A stretch of DNA of 64,000 bases from Calliopum simillimum (GCA_951812925.1 OX638370.1:49231948-49295947), one strand, 5' to 3'; numbered from the stretch's first letter, positions 10,111-22,615 are shown. The notes: generated by a model from the letters alone, not told the origin. Translations and numbers: made by a program.

Positions 10111-11036
10111 TTTTTAAATTTTGTTCTCTTTTCTTCTCTTCTGATAAATAAAATTACTCAAATTTTAAAACTAAAATGTCTCTCCAAACAAAATTTGAAA
10201 TTCAACCGTTTTATCGCCCACGTTTTTTATTTTTATTTTTCGAACTGACCACTTTTGCATTACTCTGGGTTAAAAAAGTTACATCGCTAGCCATATTATA
10301 ACAATTGGCTACTTACGGAACTGGCGACTTATTATTCTTAATACAACTAAATTGTTAAAATTGCTCTCATTATTATTCATGTTTATTTATGGAAATGCAA
10401 AAGCTAGAATATAGATTAATGACTTTTCTGAACATACGAACTAGGGACCTACGCAAAACATCTTGAAATATGGTGTACTTTTTGTTTCTCGCACATTTTA
10501 CTCTGAATCGAAGTAGCAATATGATAAAAAAAATGTAAGATCTAAATCTGGCAAGTTGTTATGCATTGGTTACCCAAGATTGTGCGTCCACAGTTTCACT
10601 CACGGCACCAGGCTAAGACCAATTCCGTTTATAGATGGAATATTTATGCATAATAATATAAAATCTAGATAATTGTTTTGCAAGTACATAAGTATTGTGG
10701 AAATTGAAAATTAAATATTGTTTTAACAATCAAGCGCAAAATTTGAATCACTAAACGAACGGAGAATTTTAGGATTTGAATAAGTGGGACAATATAATCC
10801 GCTAAGTTTAACATACAGCCGTGTTAGTCTGAAACGAAAACTAAATAAGATCAATATTGTTAATAAAATAATACATAAACATATGCAAAAACGAAATAAA
10901 ACGAAATATAACGAATAAAAAAAGGAAGCGGTCTTCATTGTGCTTATGAAAGATTTTCTGAAGCAGAAAGTAAGCAGCTTTGTAAACGATCAAAGTCGAC
11001 GTAAATTCTATAACAGCTACTTTAAACAACCATAAA
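10111..11036. other. Spacer and presumed 5' UTR/promoter side of the following exon
   Basis: No transposon was recognised. An in-frame TAA at 10983-10985 precedes the ATG at 11037, so translation cannot start further upstream in this frame. No clear initiator or TATA element could be assigned by eye. Confidence 0.4.
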
Positions 11037-11552
11037 ATGGAAACCTCCGTTGTAGGAGTTGGTTACCACAAGACTGAACACTGCTTTTTTCGCAGTACAG
11101 ATGGTAGTTTTCACAAATTTCCTTCAGATTCATATCACAAAATGACAGAGGGGTGCTATGTGCAAACTGGAGAAGGCAAATTCGTTCGCCTAAGAAAAAA
11201 CAATCATGTCAGGAAGAAGCCTGACGACTCTTCATCAAATAGAGAATCACAAACAAAACTCAGAAGTCATTTAATGAATCTTGTCATGCGTACCAAAAGT
11301 TGTACGCCCGCTTTCTTTAGAGAATTGCAAAAGAAAAAGGATCAATTGCAAAAACAAAACAAAACATCCTCTTCCGAGAACATAAGGAATGCTGTTAAAG
11401 TAGTTGTTTCGGGATCTAACCTTAGCAGTCCAAAAGAACGAGACAAAGAAGTAGTTAAATCAATGATGGAGAGTGGACGAGTGGTACCTATTGTTACCAA
11501 CCGAGCAAAGCGAAGTATAACTAAAGATGTTTCGTCAGTTTTGGGAGCTCAC
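11037..11552 (+). CDS. Host first coding exon, possibly an alternative 5' exon of par-1
   Basis: An ATG in good context (CATAAAATGG) opens 172 codons that end exactly at a consensus splice donor, CAC|GTAAGA at 11553, in phase 0. Past the donor the frame becomes AT-rich filler, so the donor is probably the true end. The peptide is hydrophilic and unlike any transposon protein. It has an aromatic/His-rich start ('GVGYHKTEHCFFRSTDGSFH'), basic middle segments ('FVRLRKNNHVRKKP'), a Gln/Lys helix ('FFRELQKKKDQLQKQNK') and a Ser-rich tail. Codon use is balanced compared with the surrounding AT bias. The next + strand host exon in the window, 46845-47060, also starts in phase 0 and encodes PAR-1 kinase sequence, so this may be a long-isoform N-terminus of that gene. 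That link is inference: the peptide shows no domain I can name, and an unrelated gene within the intron is possible. Confidence 0.65.
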
Positions 11553-11561
11553 GTAAGAAAA
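11553..11561 (+). other. Splice donor of the 11037-11552 exon
   Basis: GTAAGAAAA directly after an in-frame CAC codon. It matches the consensus GTRAG and cuts the frame in phase 0. Confidence 0.6.
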
Positions 11562-13072
11562 ATTGAAATTTATTTTTTATTTATTCTTTTAAATGAAATT
11601 CATCGCTATCGAGATTTTCCTACTACTTGTTTTGATTTTATTTGCTCTTCTTTTATTAAAAAAATAAGGCATATTCGGTGGAAAATTTCCATTTCAATAA
11701 AGAAAACTGTCAATTAGTCCGAATGTACTGGACCTATTACGGAACAATATGTGCTAATTCAAATACTTTTAATTTCGAAATTTTTTTAATGAAAACAGAG
11801 TTGCACGTTAAACATACCTGTCCCGACGTGTTTTAAATAAAAAGTACTTGCACCCAAAATGTTTTTTCGGGAAAATGTGTAGAATGACTAGGATGAAATA
11901 TATATAGCCTTTTTTCAAAGTGAACGGCATTTTTGCAAACCAGGGCCAAAAAACCGATTTTTTAGCCCGGGCTCTGTACTAAAAACAAAAAAAAGGTTTG
12001 ACTAAAACTGATTCAAAAAATTAGTTTGCAGAAAATTTTCTACTTGTCCGTAGATTAAAAAAAGTAAACTGGAAACCCCTATCTAATATCGTTTACGAGA
12101 TATTGCATTTTTACTTAATTTTTTGACTTTCTATTAAAAGATTTATCTTTTGCGTACTAAAAAAATAATGATCAATATATAGAAACAAAAATAGTCAGTT
12201 CTAATGTACTTTTTGATGTTGAATCCGAATCCGCTCTTGAAATTGCTCTATCACTTCTGTATTTTGATATATTCTAACTTGAAATTTTGACATGTATTGT
12301 TTTATCACCACTTTTGAGGTTATATAACAAACCAGGTAATTGTTCAGCATAAAACGCGATAAGGTTTTTAAAAGTACTACTCTTTTCCTTCAAAACTCAT
12401 TTTGATTTATATTGATATCTTTATTTGCGATCGTAATAACCTAACCCAAAAAAAGTTCAAGAAATGCACGAAATACGCCATGGGCAACATTACTTGATTT
12501 ATATAAAAAGTTGTTAAAATCGATTATGATATTTAAAAATGGACCACGTTTCAGTAAAAAGTAATTAGTGTCACTTGTAATTTACCATAGTCATTTTTAA
12601 CAACTTTTTATATAAATCAACCAATGTTGCCAACTAGGGATCCGGGCCCTAAAATCGATACCGCAAAACCGGTATTGAAATTTGCCAAATACCGGTATTT
12701 CGGTATTCAAGTTTTTTTTTAACTTTTTAATAAAAAATTAAAAATATTACTCCGGCTTGAACATAAAAGATAGTTTTGCTCGTTAAAAAACAAAAATAAA
12801 TAATTGGCATCACTGCTTGTCTCGAAATAAAGAGAAAATGAATAAAAAAATGAAATGACAAATTTTACATTTCGTCAAAGCCGACAAAAAAATACGAATT
12901 GTTGAATTTTGCAAAATTATGCACAGGTTTTTTTTACAGAAAAGTATTATCACAACAGTAATTAAACAACAAAACGATTTGTTTGTAGAGAAAACAGCGG
13001 GCTTGTGTATTTAAGGTAAAGGAATTTGTGCTTTTTATTGTTTCTAAATGCACAAGAACTTTTGTTTAGGCT

Positions 13073-15212
13073 ATGGCGGATCTCATAAAGCATAAAGTGG
13101 CTGATGAAAACTCGATATGGTTTTACTTCCAGCGGGAAGAAAAAGGATAGGTTGCAAAGTGTAATATTTGTAAAGCAATAAGGAAGACACAAGGAGGAAG
13201 TACAAGTGGACTTCATACTCACATTAAAACGATCCATAAAATTAATTTGAATAAACGAAATGCTGCTCCATCTTGTACTGTTGAAAATATGACAACAAGA
13301 ATAGATATATCAAGTTACTTTACAACTGATAAAAAAATGTCTTTGGCTGAAGTGTTAGCTCGGCTAACAACTTCTGTTGGTTTGGCTTTTAGAGTAATTT
13401 CTACTTCTAAAGAGATCAGAAAGGGCTTAATCGCTAGAGGATTTGACAACATTCCCGATTCAGCGCATTCTATTAAAAAATTTGTATTTAACTACAGTAA
13501 AAATATTCGATCTCAATTAAATAAACAATTGTCGTCCCTCTTGCTCGAAGGTAAGAGATTTAGTCTCACTTTGATGAATGGACTTCTGCCCGAAATCGAC
13601 GTTATTTAAACATAAGTATCCATTTCATTACAAAAACACATTGTTTGCATAATTTCTACTTCTAAAGAGATCAAAAAGGGCTTAGTCGCTAGAGAATTTG
13701 ACAAGATTCCCGATTCAGCGCATTCTTTTAAAAAATTAGTATTAAACTACAGTAAAAATATTCGATTTCATTTAAATAAACAATTGTCGTCCCTCTTGCT
13801 CGAAGGTAAGAGATTTAGTCTCACTTTGACGAATGAACTTCTGTCCGCATTCGACGTTATTTAAACATAAGTATCCATTCGGGCAAAGAGATTTGGAATA
13901 TTGGTTTATGTCGTGTGCATGGGTCTCTTCCTGTGGAGAAATGTATTGAGTTGATCGAAAAAAAGTTAAGCAATCATTATATTTCATTACAAAAAGAAAT
14001 TGTTTGCATAACCACAGATGGAGCTCTGTAATGAAAAAGGTTGGAAGACTAATTTCTGCAGACCAACAACCTTGTTTCGTTCATGGCATTCAACTTGCCG
14101 TTCTAAAAGTATTGTATGCGCAAAATGCTAACTACACTGTTAATTCTGGATCAGAATCCGACAATACGTGTGATACAAATAATTCAGGCGATGAATCGGA
14201 TGTCGAGGGCTTGAACATAAATGAAACTACAAATTCAAAGTAGTGCACCCTAAACCATCATCAAGTTAGACCTGTTATTGAAAAAGTTCGGTGGATTGTG
14301 AAAATATTTCGTAAGTCACCAACAAAAAACGATAAAATTTTGCAAAAATACGTAAAAGAAGAGTTCGGAATGGAACTTCAATTAATTTTGGATTGCAAAA
14401 CTCGCTGGAACAGTATGCTCGCTATGCTAGAGCACTTTTATAAATTAAAAACTGTTATTCAAAAGGCTATTATTGATTTAAATATCAACGCAGATTATCG
14501 TCTGTCCGAAAATGACTTTTTTTTGATTAACAGCATAATTGCAGTTTTGCTTCCAATAAAATTAACAGTAGAGGTATGCTGCCGTGAGGATGCTAAGCTT
14601 TTATCCGCCGAAGCAGCTTTTTTATTTTTATTTGAAGAACTTTCAAAACTAGATTGTCCGCTCGGAAATGAGCTTAAAGAACAGTTGGAAACTCGTATTA
14701 TAGAAAGAAGGACCGAATTATCAAGTGTTTTACAATACCTTCATAATCCAAATGAAGAGCAAAAAAAAAAAGATCCAGTTTTGAAAAAAGTACCAACAAA
14801 AAAAAAAAAAAAATTATGTCCATAATTGTTAGTATGCTAGAACGTTTGGATTCTGATCAATGTGCGGAAAAACTAATGTCCGGTAGTGCGATTTTAAACA
14901 CTGAAAATAAAATAATTGACTTGATTGAACCAGAGACGATGGAAAAAGCTTCAAATGGCGATTACCAAAACCTTGAATGATACGGCTTCGTCAAAAACGG
15001 AATCAACTAAAAGTTATGCCAGAGTTGTAAAACAAGAGTTGAGTTATTTTGAAAATGAAAATATCAGAGAAAAAAACTTAAATTTAATTCATAACAATTT
15101 GCTATCGATTCCGCCAACGAGTGTACAATCTGAAAGGGATTTTTCTTCTATAGGAGTTATTTGCACAAAGATAAGGTCTAGGCTGGTAGACGAAAGCCTT
15201 GATGAACTGTAG
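13073..15212 (+). pseudogene. hAT transposase, multiply broken
   Basis: The ATG at 13073 opens a BED-type zinc finger: 'SIWFYFQREEKG', a TAG stop at 13148-13150, then 'VAKCNICKAIRKTQGG' and 'LHTHIKTIH', giving the C-x2-C...H-x4-H ligands. The next segment (13247-13609) runs to 'GKRFSLTLMNG', where the first catalytic Asp region should lie and is damaged. A partial tandem duplication follows. Later blocks are 'EKCIELIEKKLSNHY' (about 13930-13980), 'IVCITTDGA' and 'PCFVHGIQLAV' (14004-14120), the hAT motif 'LILDCKTRWNSMLAML' (14390) and the C-terminal dimerisation motif 'SIPPTSVQSERDFSS' with 'IRSRL' (15115-15190). Frames shift between blocks, so the gene is dead. A protein of the same subfamily occurs at 61986-62330. 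Confidence 0.88.
13395..13880 (+). repeat. Internal tandem duplication within the hAT transposase
   Basis: The segment starting 'TAATTTCTACTTCTAAAGAG' at 13395 is repeated from 13650, shifted 255 bp, through 'CGACGTTATTTAAACATAAG'. The first copy ends with 'TTCATTACAAAAACACATTG', which resembles sequence at 13983-14003. The duplicated unit was therefore originally longer, and copy 1 has lost its middle. Confidence 0.85.
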
Positions 15213-16148
15213 TTTCTACGTTCCTATTTTAATATTAATCAAAACCTTAAGGCTGTTTTTTTATGTTATTTAGTATAGTTTATGTAAATCAAAGACTATA
15301 TTTATTTTTGTTAGTGGTTTTTTTTTTTATTAAATAAAAGGCGTTATTCTAATCCATGTTTCCTTTCTACTGAACCAGATCATTCGGCTTTAATCTATGC
15401 TCCGCGGACTGCCATTACCTACATTCACCCTCTTTTTTATTCCATTTTGATTGTTGCAAAGAATACCGGTGTTAACCGGATACCGGTATTGCTTTTTTGG
15501 TTGCATTCCCTATTGCCAATGACGTATTTCGTGCATTTTTTAAAACTTTTTTAGGTTACGATATTTCGGAGAAAAATAAAGATATCCGATATAAATCAAA
15601 GTGAGTTTTGAAGAAAAATAATAGTTATTTTAAAAACCTTATCGAGTTTTATGGTGAACAATTACCTGGTCTTGTTATATAACCTCAAAAGTGGTGAAAA
15701 AACTGTACATGTCAAAATTTCAGGTTAAAATATCTCAAAATACAGAAGTGATAGAGCAATTTCAAGAGCGGATTTGGATTCAACATCAAAAAATACATAA
15801 GAACTGACTATTTTTGTTCTATATATTGATCATTATTTTTGTAGTACGCAAAAATTAAATTTTTTAATGAAAAGTCAAAAAATTAAGTTAAAATGCAATC
15901 TAGACAAGCAGAAAACTTTCTGCAAACTAATTTTTTGTATCCGTTTTAGTCAAACTTTTTTTTTTTGGTTTTAGTACAGAGCTCCGGGCTAAAAAAATAG
16001 GTTTTTTGGCCCTGGTTTGAAAAAGTGCAATTGACTTTGATAAAAGGGCTATATATGTTTTATCCTGGAGTCATTCTACACATTTTGCAGAAAAAACATT
16101 TTGGGTGCAAGCACTTTTTATTTAAAACACTTGGTGACAGGTGTGTAA

Positions 16149-16535
16149 AATGTTACAGAACCACATGCTCCACGAATAATATCACTGTATAACAGTTAAA
16201 CAACGCCATGAGGTTTGAAAAGTGTTTTAAGTGTATTTTGATCTCCTAATCACGAATATGCATGCTATCCGCAAGGGGGGGCAGCAGAGTTACAAATATA
16301 CCTATCATATTCATTCATTTTTACAGTAGTTTTTACAACTTTTCATGTTAAAGCCAAATAAAACACGATTTTTTGGACAATAGTTTATACAAATACACTT
16401 TTTTTTTCTTTACTATACTATTTATTTATTTAATTGCAAACAATTTGAAAGTAATATCGGATAATATTTTAGAAAGTTATTAAGGTTTCACTAAAGTAGG
16501 ACTATTCGGTTTTTTATCGAAAAAATAAACAGGTA
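16149..16535. other. Spacer without recognised feature
   Basis: AT-rich, no open frame of interest, no recognised repeat. Confidence 0.4.
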
Positions 16536-17418
16536 GGGGAGATGTGTGTACCTTGGTCCGAGTGTACCTCGGTCCGTGTGTCGGTTGCCACTCAACAGTT
16601 GCATGTATACGATAATGTTCTATGGAATTTTCCACTCATACCGCTGACTGATATTAGTAGACTTCAGACCATCAAGCTTTATGCGTGTGTACAAAGTGAC
16701 GGAAAAAGTGTTTTTGGTGTGTAAAAATTAGTTTTTGGAGTAAACTACGAAACGTTTTGTGAGAAACTTACTTGAAATATTTCAGTTTTGCAACATCAGG
16801 AAGGAAGTTTAGTTATTGTTTTAAGCTTTCAGTGTGTTTAAAATGTATTTTCATTAATATAAGCTATGGGTGTTGACAGTTTTTAACACCTGCTGTCTGT
16901 GTGTACCTTGGACCTATGCTTATTGACCGGCGAGCCTTTTTCGACGTGCAAATAAGAAACCATAATCGCCTTTCAATATAATATTATTATTATTATTAAC
17001 GTGATTAATGTATTTATTTGCAACCATTTTTGTTTAATTAATTGTTTTTTTCTAAATGGACTTTTTTGTGTTATAATTTTTGTTTATGGATAATTTCTTT
17101 TTTTTTTATTGTAAAAAATGTTACTTTTGATTACATAGTAAAAGGTCCTTTCATAATTTATTACCTATATACAGTGTATTCTCTTTTATTTTTGATAGTC
17201 CAAGGTACACTTGCATGGTGTACCTTGGACCGTTTCAGATTGGAACGGAAAAAGTAATATTTCTACTCAATGGTAAGACATAGAAATATCATTGTCACGT
17301 CATTTAATGCTACAAGCATTGTAGAAATATAACTTAATCAAAAAACTAAAGAAACTTTTTCGGAAAATCCAGCACATTGAAAAAACTGAAAAGCGGACCA
17401 AGGTACACACATATTCCC
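16536..17418. mobile_element. TA-flanked element Z with reiterated 'TGTACCTTGGTCC' motif
   Basis: Left end GGGGAGATGTGTGTACCTTG; the right end reads GGGAATATGTGTGTACCTTG on the reverse strand. TA precedes the left end (16534-16535); the right flank is TT. The motif TGTACC(T/C)(T/C)GG(T/A)CC is repeated inside, near 16549, 16563 and 16902 on the + strand, with inverted or direct copies near 17200, 17219 and 17394. Small open frames show no transposase, so it is non-autonomous, 883 bp. It has the same plan as 31809-33334, 33348-34206 and 50935-51755. Confidence 0.75.
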
Positions 17419-18347
17419 TTTTTTTTTCTTCTCAGAAGAGATACCCAAAGCTGCTTAAAACTAAAGACTATGTTTTTGCAAAAAATGCTTCGTTAAAAAA
17501 TTCAAAATTTTTTGTGCAGGTAGTATAGATAATATCCGGTTCCAAAAGTCGATTTTTTTATGTTTTTCAATTACGTCGGAAAAGCATTCGTTTACTCAAA
17601 AAGAAAGCTCTTACGAATAAAATGTATAACGCTTAAAATGCATGATATCGTTCAAAGTATCAAAGTATTTTATAAATTTTTTCAAACCTTTTTTAACTTT
17701 TCAAAAATTGGTCAAGAAAAAGAAAAAAAAAAAAAAATCCAAAAACTAAAAAAATTCACACGTGTACTTTGTACGATTCTAAGCATTTTAAACATTATAC
17801 AATTTTTTTGCTTCATAACAATCGACCCAGTTTATTGTACCTGTTTATTTTTCCGATAAAAAATCAAAATGGTCTTACTTCACTGAAACCTTAATAACTT
17901 TTTAAAATATGATCTGATTTTAGTAAATTTGGGCTTAAAATATTTAAAATTAAATACACTTAAGCCCAAACTTCAATAGCGCGTCGGCAGTGGCAGTGGC
18001 TGTTTTCGAAGCAGTATTTTACTGCCAGTATTTTGCTCTCACTGCCGATGTATCCACAATAGCGCGTCGGCAGTGGCACTGGCAGTGTTTGAATAAAAAC
18101 AGTTTTCGCGAACGAACTCATTATTTTATCTTTTAATTTTATCGCACAACTTACAATATAAATTTTAAAATGTCACAAACTTAAAAATTTTAACAAATGA
18201 CATGTTTTTTCTCAAAATTTTGAAGTTCGAAAAATTCGAAAATATTCAAATGAGAGGCAGTGGCAGTGAATTTAGAAATAGAGAAAAATTGCACAGCGCT
18301 GTGTACTGCCGCTGCTGTATTGTAGTTACTTTCATATAAAGTAGTGC
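17419..18347. other. Spacer with a short GC-rich duplication
   Basis: Mostly AT-rich. The only structure seen is a direct duplication of 'AATAGCGCGTCGGCAGTGGC' at about 17973 and 18058, surrounded by further CAGTGGCAGT and ACTGCC words that can pair. Its origin is unknown. Confidence 0.5.
18343..18347. other. Target-site duplication, left copy (AGTGC)
   Basis: AGTGC directly precedes the 5' LTR and is repeated at 23959-23963 directly after the 3' LTR. Five bases is the usual duplication for BEL/Pao elements. Confidence 0.92.
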
Positions 18348-18994
18348 TGTTTACGCAAGAATACGCATAAACTCCCAAAAACCGGATTTAATTTCCTGCA
18401 ATTGGCAACGCGAATTGTACCCATTGAAAATTCTTCAATTCATACCGCCATCTCCCTCACTCTCATGAGTATACGTGGTACACGTCAATCTCATGATTTT
18501 TGGTCATTCGTTTTTTCATCGTGCTAAGCAGCGGCCGCCGTAATTTTCTTTTATATTTCTTTTTAATATTAAATTAGTTAAAAACTTAAAATAACTTACA
18601 ACTATAACTTAAAACTAAAGTAAAGTCGTTTACAATAAAATTATAACGTGAAAGTAAAATCAAAAGTTTGTTTTTTGCTTTGGAAGAAGACACCTGGTGG
18701 GGACAATCGTTTTCAGCATTTTACTTTGGGAACACCATAGCCCAAAAGTATTTTTGATCATCAAAGATAGCAGCAGCATCATCCTGGTGGTCATCAGCAT
18801 CGCTCCAGCGGTTATCCAACATCACAGCCTCCAACGTCAAAAGCAGCAGTTCACGTGGCAGCCGTCCGCAGTCGACGTCGGCAGCAGCAACTTTACAAAG
18901 CAGACAAACTACGAAAAGGTATTCCTTTAAAATCATTTATACTCGGCGCCCGCTCAATATTCACAAAAAAAAGAGTTCAGTCCCCGGCTGAACA
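18348..18994 (+). repeat. 5' LTR of the BEL/Pao element
   Basis: Starts TGTTTACGC and ends CGGCTGAACA, giving the canonical TG/CA termini. It carries a CAG/CAT-rich 3' half. The 70-78-residue frames inside occur identically in the 3' LTR on both strands and are not genes. Confidence 0.95.
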
Positions 18995-19015
18995 TTTGGT
19001 CCTTCGGCCTTCTTG
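18995..19015 (+). other. Probable primer-binding site
   Basis: 'TTTGGTCCTTCGGCCTTC' follows the LTR immediately. A TTTGGTCCTTCG stretch in this place is familiar from insect BEL/Pao elements. I cannot name the tRNA without a search. Confidence 0.6.
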
Positions 19016-19477
19016 TGGCCGGCACCTATTAATACAATTTTGTAAAAATTTTTTAAAATTTTCACGGACCCCCGGCATTTGAGCATTTTGATAGCAGTGC
19101 CTGGTGACAACATTTGCTTTTTCGCCCACTTGAAAACCAGTGCTCATTGGAATTTACATATTTCGTGAAATTTGTTTTGAGAAAAAATACATGCGGTATT
19201 ATATTCGCTATTTTTGATAACCTTAGAAATTTCAAGGTTAACGCAAAATCAACGTGGTTACTTAACATTGCATAGCAAAATACAGTTTTTCGATCTCGTG
19301 AGGAATTTTTGAACGCCATTTTTTATTTCATAACTTCGGCTTCTACGTTCTTTGGTCGTAAAATTTTTTGCTCGTTCGTGTTCATTAGTTCGAATGACTA
19401 ACACACCAAATTCATCTCTATAGATATTTTACAACTTCTTTTTTTCTGATTTTTTGTTTTTTAACAAACACTTCAAA

Positions 19478-22400
19478 ATGGAAGGAAAGATTCAATTGCT
19501 GAAATGCCATAAATTACATATAACGAATTTTTTAACAAATACTCATAAAACGGCAAAAAATAGACAAACGCATGGCTTTCTGATAACAAGAAAAAATCTA
19601 CTGGAAAAATATTGGAGTGATTATAGCTCTCTATATAATGAAATAGTGACTCCAGATCCATACAGAAAAGTTGTAAAAGACTTTGTAGATACGGATGACT
19701 ACAATTTTGTAGAATATATTTATTCTGAAACTATGCGTGAACTTTGTGAAAGTTTAGAGAATTTAAATAAAAACATCGCATATGCCAGCTCCACACAGCC
19801 CACGCAAACCGAACAAAACTCCGCAATACACGTTCCACCATGCGATATCCAAGTCTTTAGTGGCGATTATGTTTCGTGGCCTACTTTTCGCGACATGTAC
19901 ACAGCAATCTACGCTAACAACTCACGTTTGTCTCAAGTTGAGAAACTTTACCATCTGTTACAAAAAACCACAGGTGAAGCTCATGAGATAGTGAAAACGG
20001 TGCCCCTAACAAATGATGGGTTCGATATCGCATGGAACAACTTAAAATCTCAATATGAAAATAAGCAAATTCTGATAAGCCAGCAACTAAAAATTCTTAG
20101 CAATCTTCCAATTTGCTCTCGAGAATCAGGCAGTGAAATAAAACATCTTCAGCGTGAAATAAATAATTGCATTGCTACATTGAAATCATACCATATAGAT
20201 ATTAGTAATTTGGATACGATATTTGTATACCAATGCTCAGTTCGTCTTCCTGAGCATATACTTTCTTTATGGAAGCAATCGATATTTCATAAGACCGAAA
20301 TGCCAACCTGGCAAGATTTTGATTAATTTTTGACAGACAGATTTCGAATTGTAGAAACTGTCTCTGATTTAGCAGCACCTGTTTCATATCAGCCCAGCAA
20401 GTCGCAACCAACTAGTCTACAACCACAAAAGTCTTCTCATAACAATGTGGTGGCTTCTAAATGCACACTATGTACAGAAGCCCATTCTCTTCGTGTATGC
20501 AAACAATTTTTGAAATTAAACGTCCAAGAACGGTTTTCAAATGTTAACAAATTTAATTGCTGTGTTAACTGCCTTTCATCTTTCCACGAGTTAAAGGAAT
20601 GCAACAGCTTTTATTCATGCTCCAAGTGCAAAAAGCAACATCACACCCTATTGCACAGAGAAACGAATCAACGTACTCAACAATTCAAAAATAATACTAC
20701 TAATAGCAAATCACAACGTCACAATAAAAATGATAATGTGAATAACTCTGCATTAACAAATGCATCAACTATACAGTCCACTATTGAAGATCTGGCTTCG
20801 CCAGAAGAACTTGCTTCTCTCCCTACGGGAAGAACAAATTGCTATTCAACCGCAGCCACAAAAAATGTGCGCCTTGGCACGGCTCTTGTTGATAATTACC
20901 ATTCGGGTACAACATATGCAGCTCGTGCTTTATTTAATCCAGCGTCTGAGTGCACTTTTGTCTCAGAATGTATTCAACGTATTTTGAAACTTGCTACTAA
21001 GCCAATATTGGCTCAAGTGTCAGGAATTAATGGTGCTATAAGCATCAAGCCATCAATGATGAAATCATTTTACAACGGCACCCCTCTATATAGAGATAAT
21101 ACAAAAGAAGAAATGGTTCTTGTCGTACCAAAAGCGACTGAACATTTATCATTTACTTTCGATATTTTTAAATTTAAAGAAATGCCAACCTTCAAGTTTT
21201 CTGACAGTAATCGAAGCTCTTCCAACTTTCTCATTGGTAGAGAAATATATCCATTGATACTCGGTGGAGTTAAGAATGACGTTTTTGGGACTCTGGTGGC
21301 CCAAGATACAATTTATGTGTGTATCCTGACAAAACCATTACCATATCAGCAACAATCACCTTTACAGATAACTACTGTTTCGCATTTTACGGAAATTTCT
21401 ATAAATAAACAACTAAATCAATTTTGGAAGATTGAAAAACTTCAACAAAAATCAGCGCAACCTAAAACTATTGCAATTTGTAAAGAAAACTACAATAAAA
21501 TCACAGGAGAAGCACCCGACGGCAAATATATTATTAATTTGCTTTTCATGTTGGATTTTCCTACTTTCCTTGGCCAACCAAAATTCATTGCTCGAGTTCA
21601 ATTTCTTTACAATGAAATTATTTTACTAAAACAGCATGATTTTACATACCAGCCATTCGTTGCAAACCAAGTAACTACAATTATCGACAAAATTGATATC
21701 GAAAACTGGGCTCATATGAAATCAAGATTCAATCCCGCCGATCTAGTAAAGCGGGGGGTGGATCCCCCGGATTCGAAAAGCAGTAAACTTTGGTGCAATG
21801 GGCTTTCGTGGCTGAAAATGCAAAAATCCCATTGGCCAAGCAATACATGCTTAGTGAAAGTTGGTACTACATTGGAAATTAAGCTCATCGAATCATTTAT
21901 TACTAGCTCGACGGTAAAAGAAGATATACTCGAGCACCTCTCATCATTACCAAAAGCATTGCAAGCTAGCGAGTACAGCCTTCGATATTGTAATCGAACT
22001 TTTCGGATTCGAAACACTTTTTCCTCGATGAAAATAACTACCGAAGAGCTTAAATTTCTCAAAATGAGACTTATACAAATATCTCAACAAATATATTTTC
22101 CCATTAATTATTTTAATTTACTAAATAAAAAAGCAATTGAATTCAAAATTCAATTGTCAACTTTAATTCCGTTCGTAGAAAGAAAAAAAGTTCTAAAAGC
22201 GAATTGTCATCTTACGTCTCCACCAGCATTGGACTACAACGAGAAACACCAAATTATTTTCTCATATGGAATACGGTTGTCTCGCTTAATCGTCAAATTT
22301 ATTCATGTTGAAAATAAATTAGTACTTCCATTGGTACGTCGTGAGTTCTGGATACTCAAATCAATAAAATCAAGCAAAACTTGTATTTACAATGGCAAAA

Positions 22401-22615
22401 TCTTCGTCATTAATAAAAAGCGATATATTGAACAAAATATGGCAGCCCTTCCTCCAGAGCGGACCGTAATATCTCGCCCTTTTGCAAACTCTGGGGTCGA
22501 TTTCGTCAGCCCTTTTGATATAAAAAGCTTAACAGGACGATATTGTAAAATTGCGTTCAACGGAATGAAGATTTGGTCAAATTACAAAAATATAACGATA
22601 AACGAGTTTAGATAG
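19478..22615 (+). pseudogene. BEL/Pao gag-pol polyprotein, deleted and stop-bearing
   Basis: The start is taken at ATG 19478 (TTCAAAATGG); the frame is open slightly further upstream without an ATG. About 1046 codons are present, far below the usual 1600-1900. The Gag domain lies near 19840-20326 ('VFSGDYVSWPTFRDMYTA', 'SQVEKLYHLLQKTTGEA'). A TAA at 20324-20326 interrupts it, and the same frame resumes at once ('FLTDRFRIVE'). Cys/His knuckles follow at 20460-20660 ('KCTLCTEAHSLRVCK', 'CCVNCLSSFHELKEC'), then the aspartic protease-like domain at 20880-21300. There the residue expected to be catalytic Asp is Asn (codon 20936-20938, in 'RALFNPASECTF'). Only the first edge of the RT domain remains (about 21420). 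The text then jumps to the end of the RNase H/connection region ('NPADLVKRGVDP') and to integrase N-terminal sequence. The integrase core stops soon after 'SGVDFVSPF'. The protein is non-functional. Confidence 0.9.

Larger units (their letters stand above)
12635..15512 (+). mobile_element. hAT element 1 with 8-bp target duplication
   Basis: Ends are TAGGGATCC at the left and GCATTCCCTA at the right. The 8-bp flanks are TTGCCAAC (12627-12634) and TTGCCAAT (15513-15520), a 7/8 match and the duplication length expected for hAT. ACCGGTATT words repeat near both ends (12670-12710 and 15467-15492), typical of subterminal transposase-binding repeats. It is 2878 bp long and carries a decayed transposase. 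Confidence 0.93.
11810..16148. mobile_element. Foldback element 1, split by a hAT insertion
   Basis: The left arm (about 11810-12550) and the right arm (about 12565-12634 plus 15513-16148) are inverted copies. Anchors in the left arm are 'TTTTAAATAAAAAGTACTTG', 'GTAGAATGAC', 'CAGGGCCAAAAAACCGATTT' and 'TCCGCTCTTGAAATTGCTCT'; all recur on the reverse strand at 16130, 16070, 16010 and 15760. The centre is near 12555. Without the hAT the element would be about 1.45 kb. It carries no coding sequence. Confidence 0.88.

Noticed and set aside
13772..13987. 71-residue reverse-strand frame in hAT element 1
   Set aside because: Antisense of the transposase gene in a duplicated stretch.
18697..18936. 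77- and 71-residue frames, duplicated at 23661-23900
   Set aside because: Lie inside the LTRs and are identical only because the LTRs are.
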